This document shows, piece by piece, positions 1 through 6,017 of a DNA stretch of 10,395 nucleotides. The stretch covers positions 1 to 10,395 of the forward strand of contig DPZQ01000095.1 in NCBI GenBank assembly GCA_003536295.1, in the 5' to 3' direction. This DNA is from Rhodobacter sp. (GTDB lineage Bacteria > Pseudomonadota > Alphaproteobacteria > Rhodobacterales > Rhodobacteraceae). The position numbers were made by a program, and so were the translations under genes. The notes beneath the pieces were generated by a model. The model searched no databases. It saw only the letters and a program-made list of their open reading frames with translations, and was not told where the DNA came from. Every line of letters begins with the position of its first letter. Positions within the stretch are counted from its first letter, which is position 1.

Positions 1-201
1 TCAGGTGAAAAATCGGTAACCGAACTTGAAGACCTCCTGTCGGCACGCCAAGCGGCTGTGTCACAGCAATTGACGCGATTGCGCCTTGAGGGGTTGGTGG
101 TGCCGCGTCGAGATGGAAAGGCGATTTATTACCGTCTAGCAGATGAAAGGCCACGACAAATCATGGAATTGGTTTACGACTTATTTTGCCGCAAAGCTTA
201 A
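1..201 (+). CDS. ArsR-family HTH repressor, C-terminal part (SqrR/BigR-like)
   Basis: The frame is open from base 1 to a TAA at 199-201, giving 66 residues; the N-terminus lies outside the window. What remains is the second half of an ArsR winged helix: a recognition helix around ARQAAVSQQLTRLR, then a wing with DGKAIYYRL, then a C-terminal helix ending YDLFC. ArsR regulators of the SqrR/BigR/YgaV type carry a conserved cysteine in that last helix, which pairs with a second cysteine near the N-terminus to sense persulfides and release DNA. Only the C-terminal cysteine can be seen here. It lies 36 bases upstream of a YeeE/YedE sulfur transporter on the same strand, a typical partner, so it probably represses that gene. 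The ArsR call is firm; the persulfide-sensing subtype is inferred. Confidence 0.82.
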   Translation, partial: SGEKSVTELEDLLSARQAAVSQQLTRLRLEGLVVPRRDGKAIYYRLADERPRQIMELVYDLFCRKA

Positions 202-224
202 GGCGGGCGTTTTTCATCGTGTGC

Positions 225-230
225 GGGAGG
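225..230 (+). promoter_or_regulatory. Ribosome binding site fixing a GTG start
   Basis: GGGAGG lies 7 bases before the GTG at 238 and supports that non-ATG start for the transporter. The ATG at 231 directly abuts this site and opens only an 8-codon frame, so it is not the start. Confidence 0.7.
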
Positions 231-237
231 ATGCTTT

Positions 238-1305
238 GTGTTGGACTGGATCAGTGAAGCCGATGTTGCTGCGATTTTAGGGCTACTGGGGGGCGTTATT
301 TTAGGGCTTGGGGCCCGTATTGGTCGCTTCTGCACTTTGGGTGCGATTGAAGACGCGATTTATTCCTCGGACGATCGCCGTTTTCGAATGTGGGGGCTGG
401 CCATTGGTACGGCTATCATTGGGGCGCATCTGGCGCTTTATTTTGATCTCCTTTTGCCTGCGGATGTCCTTTATCTTGATCGCTACCCCAATCCAATGGG
501 TGCACTTATCGGCGGAGCGATGTTTGGCTATGGAATGGCACTTTGCGGCAATTGCGGCTTCGGTGCCCTGGCGCGTTTGGGGGGCGGAGATCTGCGCTCT
601 CTTATAATTGTACTGATTATGGGCATTTCGGCATATGTGGTTTTGTCCGGTCCTTTGGCGTCGTGGCGTGTGGCGCTTTTTCCTGAAACGATGGGAGCGG
701 TGCGCGATGGCGCAGACGCGCAAGGCTTTAGTTTTCTTATCGCGCGCAAATTAGGTGTGGCTCCAGTGATCAGCGGCCTTAGTATAGGGACACTTTTCAT
801 CCTTGTGGCTTTGGCCAATCATAGGATGCTGCGCTCTTATAATTCAATTTTTTGGGGACTAATGATCGGCCTTGTAATTGTGTCGGGCTGGATTGGCACT
901 GCTTGGATAAGTGCAAATGGCTTTGGAGTCGAACCAATTGAGACCCACACCTTCGCTGCCCCCATTGGTGATAGTTTATTTTGGGCCATGACAGCGTCGG
1001 GCCATAAATTGTCTTTTGGGGTGGGTTCAGTTTTTGGGGTTTTGCTGGGAGCTTGGATCGGTGCCTTTTTCAAAGGACATTTTCGCTGGGAAGCCTGTGA
1101 AGACCCTCGCGAGCTGCGCCGCCAAATCTTCGGTGCGGCAATCATGGGCGTGGGGGCTATCTTAGCGATGGGCTGCTCTATCGGCCAAGGTATTGCTGCT
1201 TTTTCGGTCTTATCATACTCTGCGCCCCTGACGCTTGCCGCAATTTTTGCAGGCGCCAGCTTTGGCCTAAGGCAGATGATTGAGGGTTTAGATCCCGCCT
1301 CGTGA
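238..1305 (+). CDS. YeeE/YedE family sulfur-compound transporter
   Basis: Polytopic inner-membrane protein of 355 residues with about nine or ten hydrophobic segments between residues 10 and 345, the length of full-size YeeE/YedE (TsuA-type) proteins rather than the half-size PmpA/PmpB type. The family takes up thiosulfate or related sulfur species through a line of membrane cysteines. Here the candidates are C32 in RFCTLG, C103 and C106 in ALCGNCGFGALARLGGGD, and C313 in AMGCSIGQG. The second and third motifs are family hallmarks and are related to each other by the internal duplication. The GTG start has a good ribosome binding site. It follows an ArsR repressor by 36 bases, so co-transcription and sulfide/persulfide control are likely. 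No TusA-like (TsuB) partner is seen in the window. The substrate (thiosulfate, sulfite or polysulfide) cannot be read from sequence. Confidence 0.88.
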   Translation: MLDWISEADVAAILGLLGGVILGLGARIGRFCTLGAIEDAIYSSDDRRFRMWGLAIGTAIIGAHLALYFDLLLPADVLYLDRYPNPMGALIGGAMFGYGMALCGNCGFGALARLGGGDLRSLIIVLIMGISAYVVLSGPLASWRVALFPETMGAVRDGADAQGFSFLIARKLGVAPVISGLSIGTLFILVALANHRMLRSYNSIFWGLMIGLVIVSGWIGTAWISANGFGVEPIETHTFAAPIGDSLFWAMTASGHKLSFGVGSVFGVLLGAWIGAFFKGHFRWEACEDPRELRRQIFGAAIMGVGAILAMGCSIGQGIAAFSVLSYSAPLTLAAIFAGASFGLRQMIEGLDPAS

Positions 1306-1315
1306 CGGGATCTAA
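1288..1315. terminator. Inverted repeat between convergent genes, possible bidirectional terminator
   Basis: TTAGATCCCG at 1288-1297 and CGGGATCTAA at 1306-1315 are perfect 10-bp arms around an 8-base loop. The repeat includes the TGA stop of the transporter (1303-1305) and sits just before the stop of the convergent lyase gene at 1322. No clear T-run follows on either strand, so this is not a textbook intrinsic terminator. The position and perfect stem still favour a role in ending or protecting both transcripts. Confidence 0.55.
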
Positions 1316-1321
1316 AAGTGG

Positions 1322-2320
1322 TTATTTGTTAAAGTCGTCAATATAGCCAAACAGGCCAGCCGAACCGCCCGTGTGCAAAAAGACAACATTGTCGCTTTGC
1401 TTGAAATGCCCCTTGCGACAGAGATCAATCAAGCCTGCAGCGCCTTTGCCCGAATAAACAGGGTCAAGCAAAATCCCTTCAAGCGTGGCGAAAAGGCGAA
1501 TAGCCTCAAGTGTATCTTCGCCTGGAATTCCGTAGCCTTTGCCGACATAATCGCAATTGGCCACCACATCGGCGCGGCTAACCACATCAGGGCAGCCAAG
1601 CTTTTGCGCAGTCGCTTGTGCCAGTTTAAAAACATTTTCTTCTTGCTTATCTTTGGGCGCACGCACGCCAATTCCTAAAAGCGGAATTTGCGCATGAATT
1701 GCCTTAAGCCCAACGATCAAACCGGCTTGGGTGCCTGCACTGCCAGTGGCTGTGACTATATGGTCAATCTCAAGCCCCATATCATTGGCTTGCCCGACCA
1801 ATTCATAAGCGCAGTTCACATAACCCAGGGCCCCCGTGGGGTTTGAACCGCCCCCAGGGATAACATAAACATTTTGTCCCTTGGCCCGCAGTGTTTCGGC
1901 CAGGTCTTCCATAGCTTGTATCATGTCGGTGCCACCTACAAAAGTTTTGGTGGTGGCGCCGTGCAAATGGTCAAGCAGGACATTGCCATTGTTCTTATAG
2001 GCGTCCTTGTTTGAGCCCGTGCGGTCTTCCAGTAAAATATGGCAAGCCATGCCCAATTTTGCTGAAAAAGCTGCCGTTTGGCGTGCGTGGTTAGACTGGG
2101 TGGCCCCTTGGGTGATCACACAGTCCGCCTTTTGTTCCACGGCCTCAGCCATCAAAAACTCCAGCTTGCGTGTCTTATTGCCACCCGTTGACATGCCCGT
2201 GCAATCATCCCGTTTAAGCCATATTGTCGGGCCATTTAGGGCCTGCGAAAGGCGGCTTAGCTTTTCAAGCCGCGTGGGAAGATGAGCCATGAACAGGCGT
2301 GGAAATTTAGCTAAATGCAT
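1322..2320 (-). CDS. cuyA: L-cysteate sulfo-lyase CuyA-like (D-cysteine desulfhydrase/ACC deaminase family)
   Basis: PLP enzyme of fold type II, 332 residues, normal length for the D-cysteine desulfhydrase/ACC deaminase family. K49 in STGGNKTRKLEF is the expected Schiff-base lysine, QSNH at 75-78 is the carboxylate-binding loop, and TGSAGTQAG at 192-200 is the PLP phosphate loop. The stretches ITQGATQSNHARQTAAF, CHILLEDRTGSN and IPGGGSNPTGALGYVNCA match my memory of CuyA from Ruegeria pomeroyi, which splits L-cysteate to pyruvate, sulfite and ammonium. DcyD instead splits D-cysteine to pyruvate, sulfide and ammonium, and family members can act on both. The ATG at 2320 is preceded by GAGG at 6 bases. 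It is divergent from a LysR gene (121 bases between starts) with dyads between them, the usual layout for a LysR target. The family is certain; cysteate as substrate is likely but unproven. Confidence 0.85.
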   Translation of the reverse strand: MHLAKFPRLFMAHLPTRLEKLSRLSQALNGPTIWLKRDDCTGMSTGGNKTRKLEFLMAEAVEQKADCVITQGATQSNHARQTAAFSAKLGMACHILLEDRTGSNKDAYKNNGNVLLDHLHGATTKTFVGGTDMIQAMEDLAETLRAKGQNVYVIPGGGSNPTGALGYVNCAYELVGQANDMGLEIDHIVTATGSAGTQAGLIVGLKAIHAQIPLLGIGVRAPKDKQEENVFKLAQATAQKLGCPDVVSRADVVANCDYVGKGYGIPGEDTLEAIRLFATLEGILLDPVYSGKGAAGLIDLCRKGHFKQSDNVVFLHTGGSAGLFGYIDDFNK

Positions 2321-2326
2321 TCTTTA

Positions 2327-2330
2327 CCTC
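2327..2330 (-). promoter_or_regulatory. Ribosome binding site deciding the lyase start
   Basis: GAGG on the minus strand, 6 bases before the ATG at 2318-2320. It favours this start over the in-frame methionine 11 (MAHLP). Confidence 0.65.
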
Positions 2331-2343
2331 ATTAAAGTTGGGA

Positions 2344-2379
2344 CATTTGCACCGAATTTTGGCCAACTTGCAAATGCAA
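2344..2379. promoter_or_regulatory. Candidate LysR operator region between divergent genes
   Basis: The 121-base gap between the lyase and LysR starts holds linked dyads. CATTTGCA (2344-2351) and TGCAAATG (2369-2376) are perfect 8-bp arms 17 bases apart. TTGCA-AA-TGCAA (2368-2379) is a compact dyad reusing the right arm. TTGGCCAA (2359-2366) is a palindrome between the arms. Repeated TTGCA half-sites on one face of a divergent promoter are what an autoregulating LysR protein with a regulatory and an activation site would use. Binding is inferred. Confidence 0.5.
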
Positions 2380-2431
2380 ATATTCCATCGCAAACTAGCC
2401 TAAAATGCGTAGATAATTCAAAAGTGCCCAA

Positions 2432-2437
2432 AGGGGA
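2432..2437 (+). promoter_or_regulatory. Ribosome binding site deciding the LysR start
   Basis: AGGGGA, 4 bases before the ATG at 2442. The reading frame is open from 2289, but the longer form would run across the divergent promoter and into the lyase gene and has no family-like sequence, so 2442 is preferred. Confidence 0.6.
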
Positions 2438-2441
2438 CATC

Positions 2442-3434
2442 ATGACAAGCAAGACCCCGTCTGATCCTGTTCCAAGGGGTGAATTGACCATTCGCGCCCT
2501 TAGGCTTTTTTTGGCGGTAGAAGAGACAGGCTCAATCCATCAAGCCGCGGTACGGCTTGGCCAATCGGTGTCTGGGGTCAGCCAATCGATCACGGCGCTA
2601 GAAAAAACCATTGGAGCGAAAGTTTTTGATCGTTCGGTCAAACCCATTGTTTTGACGGCAGTGGGTGCGCTTTTGGCTCCCCATGCGCGCCATATTTTGG
2701 CCGCCGTAGCCCATGCCCAAATTGAATTGGCTGAGATGAATCTATCGGGTCTGCCCGCGTTGAATATTGCTATTATTGATGATTTGGACGTTTCGCTGAC
2801 CCCCGTTTTGGTGGGGGCTTTGCAAAAAAGATTTGATAAATGTGCGATTTCCGCCACCTCAGGCCGCTCGGATGAGGTTATCAGCCGCCTTGAAATCCGC
2901 CAAGCCGATATTGGTGTGACCGCACTTTTGCCCGTCGATGACAGCGCCTTTACCGCAGAGGTGTTGCTAACCGAAAGTTTTATTTTGGTTGCGGCTAGAG
3001 GGCGTCTTAAAGTCAATGATCGTTTGTTAGAGCAGCTTTCTAAAGTGCCCTTTATTGAATATTCACGATCCTTGCCTTTGGGAAAACGGATCGCCCGTCA
3101 CCTGAAACGCGTGAAATTCGCGGTTTCAAGTAATATAGCGCTTGAGGCCACGCGCTCGGTCATGGCGATGGTCGTGCGCTCACAAGGCTGGACGATCACC
3201 ACCCCCCTTAATCTTTTAGATGCCGAACGATTTTTGCCAGATCTAGACATACATCCGTTTCCTTTTGTGAATGATACGCGCAGCATCTATTTGGTTGCGC
3301 GCGGAAATGAGCTTGGGCGCCTACCCCAAGAATTAGCTGTGGCTTGCCGAGCTATTTTACGCGAAAAAGTTGAACCACAGTTTCGCGCCGTGGCCCCACA
3401 TTTACCGTTTGCCCTGACGGTCATGCCCGATTAG
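2442..3434 (+). CDS. LysR-type transcriptional regulator (divergent from the CuyA-like lyase)
   Basis: DNA-binding regulator of 330 residues. After a polar leader of about 15 residues comes the LysR winged HTH (about 16-75): LTIRALRLFLAVEETGSIHQ, with the recognition helix around GQSVSGVSQSITALEKTIG. The C-terminal part is the two-lobed periplasmic-binding-like effector domain. Such proteins usually activate a divergent gene when a pathway intermediate binds. Its position next to the lyase and the dyads between the two starts suggest it controls the lyase and itself, so the ligand may be cysteate or a related sulfonate (inference). The effector domain is divergent, so no named subfamily is assigned. 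Its last 14 bases overlap the 3' end of the convergent racemase-family gene. Confidence 0.87.
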   Translation: MTSKTPSDPVPRGELTIRALRLFLAVEETGSIHQAAVRLGQSVSGVSQSITALEKTIGAKVFDRSVKPIVLTAVGALLAPHARHILAAVAHAQIELAEMNLSGLPALNIAIIDDLDVSLTPVLVGALQKRFDKCAISATSGRSDEVISRLEIRQADIGVTALLPVDDSAFTAEVLLTESFILVAARGRLKVNDRLLEQLSKVPFIEYSRSLPLGKRIARHLKRVKFAVSSNIALEATRSVMAMVVRSQGWTITTPLNLLDAERFLPDLDIHPFPFVNDTRSIYLVARGNELGRLPQELAVACRAILREKVEPQFRAVAPHLPFALTVMPD

Positions 3435-4125
3435 GCGTCTTACCTTGCGAAAAAGCACAAATTTCAGTGACCAAGCAGTCCAAACTGTCGGTCCAGCCTT
3501 TTTTTGGTAGGGCGGCAGTCAGCAGAGAAAGTTCAGTGCAAGCGATCATCACATGGTCGCAGCTTTGTACCAATTGGGCGCCAATTTTGGCAAAGACTGG
3601 GCTTAGCCTTTCAACCGTTTCGCCCCGTTTGACTGCTTGGATAATGGTTAATACTGCTCCCTCATCTTCCGGCCAAACGGCTGTTAAATTAGCCCTTGCA
3701 AAACCTGCATCAAATACGCCCGCAAGTCGTACCGCGGGCGAGGCAAGAATGCCAATCTTACCCTTTGGGAGGGCCGCAATCGTTGCGTCGCGCATATCCA
3801 AAAATGGCACGTTTGAGGCGTCTTTAATAACATGATCAAAAACATGGGCCGTGTTGCAGGGCATCGCCAGCGCCTTCGCCCCCGCGCTCTCTAATGCGCG
3901 AGCCATATTGGCCAATATTGGGGCGGGGCTTTCGCCTGTTTGGTGGATTAAATGTGCAATTCGGCTTGGCACTTGTGGGTTTTGCATCACGATAAGGGGA
4001 ATGTGATCGCTATCATCTAGGGCATGTACTTTTTGTAAGATTCGATGCATTAAAAGTACAGTCGCATCTGGGCCCATGCCGCCCAAAATACCAACCGTGC
4101 GTAAACCTTGTGGCAAAAGGGCCAT
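3421..4125 (-). CDS. Aspartate/glutamate racemase family protein
   Basis: Soluble protein of 234 residues, normal size for the Asp/Glu/hydantoin racemase superfamily. The N-terminal GILGGMGPDAT (12-22) is the aspartate-racemase signature. The two catalytic cysteines of this PLP-independent family are present: C90 in MPCNTAHV and C196 in IACTELSL. The enzyme should interconvert enantiomers of an acidic amino acid by a two-base mechanism. The start has AAGGA 6 bases upstream. It lies 14 bases after the dehydrogenase gene on the same strand, so the two are one operon. Cysteate is a close analogue of aspartate and a CuyA-like lyase is nearby, so racemisation of cysteate is a sensible alternative to aspartate (inference). 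The family call is firm, the substrate open. Confidence 0.87.
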   Translation of the reverse strand: MALLPQGLRTVGILGGMGPDATVLLMHRILQKVHALDDSDHIPLIVMQNPQVPSRIAHLIHQTGESPAPILANMARALESAGAKALAMPCNTAHVFDHVIKDASNVPFLDMRDATIAALPKGKIGILASPAVRLAGVFDAGFARANLTAVWPEDEGAVLTIIQAVKRGETVERLSPVFAKIGAQLVQSCDHVMIACTELSLLTAALPKKGWTDSLDCLVTEICAFSQGKTPNRA

Positions 4126-4139
4126 TTGATTTCCTTAGC

Positions 4140-5423
4140 TTATTGCCCAAGGCGTGGTCTGTTGCGACGGATATCAGCAGTACGGGCATGGCCTTCCATT
4201 CCCTCGTAACGCGAAATGGCAGCTGTGACGCGAGCCAATTCCTCCAACGCGGGCGCGTCAACCTGCTGCCATGTTACGGTCTTGATGAATTTATGCACCG
4301 ATAGGCCCCCCGTATAACGCGCCGCCCCCGAGGTGGGCAAAACATGGTTGCTGCCCGCGGCCTTATCGCCAAAGGCAACAGTCGTATTAGCCCCCAAAAA
4401 TAAAGAACCATAGGCTCGAAGGCGTCCTTTCCACCACTCTAAGTCATTGGCCTGAATATGCAAATGCTCAGGCGCCTTCGCGTCCGCATATGTTGCCATG
4501 GCTTCGCGATCAGCACAGACAATGATTTCGCCCAGATTTTGCCAAGCTGCCAAAGCGGCCGTACGGTTTGGTTCGGGAAGCTCTTTTGCACAAATAGGGG
4601 CCAGACGCGCAACCTCTGTGGCTAAATTGGCACTGTCGGTGACTAACCAAACGGGTGAGTTTGCCCCGTGTTCGGCTTGCCCGATTAAGTCCCATGCCAC
4701 CACAAACGGATCCGCCGTGTGATCGGCCACTACCATACTGTCGGTTGGACCCGCCACCATATCAATGCCCACCGCACCATAAAGCTGGCGCTTAGCCTCT
4801 GCCACATATTGATTGCCGGGGCCCACTAATATATCAGCCTTTGGCAGGCCAAACATGCCATAAGCCATCGCTGCGATGCCCTGCACCCCGCCCAAGGCCA
4901 ATATGCGGTCTGCACCGCAAAGGTTCAGCGTATAAATAATACTGTCAGGAATACCCGCTATTGCCCCTAAACGCGGGGGCGAGACGGCTGCAATATGGCG
5001 CACACCTGCGGCTTTGGCGGTGGTTACGGTCATTATGGCCGAGGCAATATGCGAATAGCGGCCGCCTGGTACATAGCAACCCACATGATCAACAGGGATT
5101 AACCTTTGGCCAACCCTGAGGCCTGGGCGCAGTTCGACCTCGATGTCATGGATGCTGTTGCGCTGGGTGGCGGCGAAGGTGGCGATATTTTCATGCGCAT
5201 AACAGATATCATCCTTAAGCGCCTGCGGCACCCGCGCGCAGGCCTCGACGACCGCGTCTTGTATGACCTCAAGTGGGCCGAAATATCCGTCAAGACGTTG
5301 GGACATATCTTGCGCAGTAGCTTCGCGGCCTATTTGCAACTGGGCCAACAGGGCGGTAACGCTTTGCTGCAAACTTTCTTGCGCATCCGGTGGGGCAGGT
5401 TGCGCTTTTTTAACATGGATCAT
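4140..5423 (-). CDS. Histidinol dehydrogenase paralogue, HpsN-like NAD-dependent dehydrogenase
   Basis: A 427-residue member of the HisD family. Aligning by eye with E. coli HisD, all zinc and catalytic residues are kept: Q249 and H252 (IGQAEHG), E319 and H320 (APEHLHI), D353 and H360 (GDKAAGSNHVLPT) and H412 (EGMEGHA); GPGN is at 201-204. It should therefore oxidise a primary alcohol to a carboxylate in two NAD-dependent steps. No other histidine gene is nearby. The C-terminal TGGLSVHKFIKT typifies catabolic HisD paralogues, a group that includes HpsN, which oxidises 2,3-dihydroxypropane-1-sulfonate to sulfolactate. Together with the racemase-family gene and the CuyA-like lyase this suggests a sulfonate alcohol as substrate (inference). 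The start at 5423 has only AAGG at 10 bases, so translation initiation may be modest. Confidence 0.85.
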   Translation of the reverse strand: MIHVKKAQPAPPDAQESLQQSVTALLAQLQIGREATAQDMSQRLDGYFGPLEVIQDAVVEACARVPQALKDDICYAHENIATFAATQRNSIHDIEVELRPGLRVGQRLIPVDHVGCYVPGGRYSHIASAIMTVTTAKAAGVRHIAAVSPPRLGAIAGIPDSIIYTLNLCGADRILALGGVQGIAAMAYGMFGLPKADILVGPGNQYVAEAKRQLYGAVGIDMVAGPTDSMVVADHTADPFVVAWDLIGQAEHGANSPVWLVTDSANLATEVARLAPICAKELPEPNRTAALAAWQNLGEIIVCADREAMATYADAKAPEHLHIQANDLEWWKGRLRAYGSLFLGANTTVAFGDKAAGSNHVLPTSGAARYTGGLSVHKFIKTVTWQQVDAPALEELARVTAAISRYEGMEGHARTADIRRNRPRLGQ

Positions 5424-5523
5424 GTAGGAAAAACCTTATGGATGGCCGTCATTGTGGGGCACACGACAGCATTAAGGGCTTTTCCCTAAACAGATGAAGC
5501 ATTTTCGCATCATTCAGAAAATA

Positions 5524-5538
5524 TAAACAGTCTGTTTA
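5524..5538. promoter_or_regulatory. 15-bp palindrome upstream of the dehydrogenase-racemase operon
   Basis: TAAACAG-T-CTGTTTA, perfect 7-bp arms around one base. The half-site TAAACAG recurs as a direct repeat at 5487-5493, 37 bases away. On the minus strand the palindrome lies between a weak -35-like TTAAAT (around 5543-5548) and a -10-like TATATT (around 5519-5524), where a repressor would act on the leftward operon. The minus strand could also fold TAAAC/GTTTA before TATTTT, so a weak terminator for the gene at 5566 is the alternative. Confidence 0.45.
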
Positions 5539-5565
5539 GTTTTATTTAAGTTGGCAAAAGACGAA

Positions 5566-5955
5566 TTAAAGCAGCCCTTCCTCGGTCAAGACTTTACGCG
5601 CCACACGAAAACATTCGACGGCTTGTGGTACGCCGCAATAAATCCCCACCGCATGCACCGCCGCGCGAATTTCCGCGACTGAGGCCCCATTGGTTAAAGC
5701 GCCTTTGCAGTGGATTTCCCATTCATGCATCTTGCCTAAAGCCCCTATCATTGCTAAATTCATTAACGAGCGCGTTTTAGGATCAATCGCCTCATCCCCC
5801 CAGCCAAAACCCCAGCACCAAGCCGTCATCGCCTCTTGAAAGGGTCGAGAAAAATCATCGGCTGCTGCCAGATTTTGGGCCACATAGTCAGCCCCCAAAG
5901 TGGCTTTGCGCTGTGCCAATCCTTTGGCAAAAAGATCTTCATCAAAAATCGACAT
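5566..5955 (-). CDS. Carboxymuconolactone decarboxylase (PcaC-like) family protein
   Basis: Small all-helical protein of 129 residues. It resembles 4-carboxymuconolactone decarboxylase (PcaC) more than AhpD: it has WGFGWGDEAIDPKTRSL around 48-64, then NLAMIGALGKMHEWEIH (to residue 82), NGASVAEIRAAVHAVGIYCG (to 108) and GVP, and no AhpD-type CxxC. PcaC decarboxylates gamma-carboxymuconolactone in the protocatechuate pathway, but no other pca gene is nearby, so another unstable carboxylated substrate is plausible. The ATG at 5955 has AAGGA 5 bases upstream and is preferred to the GTG at 5973. It lies 62 bases downstream of a LysR gene on the same strand and may be transcribed with it. The family call is firm, the reaction not. 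Confidence 0.82.
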   Translation of the reverse strand: MSIFDEDLFAKGLAQRKATLGADYVAQNLAAADDFSRPFQEAMTAWCWGFGWGDEAIDPKTRSLMNLAMIGALGKMHEWEIHCKGALTNGASVAEIRAAVHAVGIYCGVPQAVECFRVARKVLTEEGLL

Positions 5956-5960
5956 TTTTG

Positions 5961-5965
5961 TCCTT
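5961..5965 (-). promoter_or_regulatory. Ribosome binding site deciding the PcaC-like start
   Basis: AAGGA on the minus strand, 5 bases before the ATG at 5953-5955. It makes this start better than the in-frame GTG at 5973, which would add six residues not expected in the family. Confidence 0.65.
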
Positions 5966-6017
5966 ACTGGCACTTGGCCTATTTAAGTTTGTATTTCATG
6001 GCATGCGGGGCAAGGGC

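Noticed and set aside
231..257. ATG at 231 as a start for the transporter or a leader peptide
   Set aside because: It is out of frame with the transporter, runs only 8 codons, and directly abuts the GGGAGG site, leaving no spacing.
301..723. 140-codon open frame on the minus strand
   Set aside because: It lies wholly inside the YeeE/YedE gene on the opposite strand, has low-complexity basic composition and no family resemblance.
238..1305. Sulfite exporter of the CuyZ/TauE type belonging to the lyase
   Set aside because: CuyZ is a TauE/SafE (DUF81) protein; this protein carries YeeE/YedE cysteine motifs and pairs with an ArsR gene on the opposite strand from the lyase.
2289..2441. 51-residue N-terminal extension of the LysR protein
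   Set aside because: It overlaps the 5' end of the divergent lyase gene and covers the dyad-rich promoter; the ATG at 2442 has a ribosome binding site and gives normal length.
4140..5423. Calling this gene hisD (histidine biosynthesis)
   Set aside because: No histidine genes are nearby, and the C-terminal segment and neighbours point to a catabolic paralogue.
5106..5489. 127-codon open frame on the plus strand
   Set aside because: It is antisense to the HisD-like gene, whose protein has every catalytic residue; the antisense translation shows no recognisable domain.
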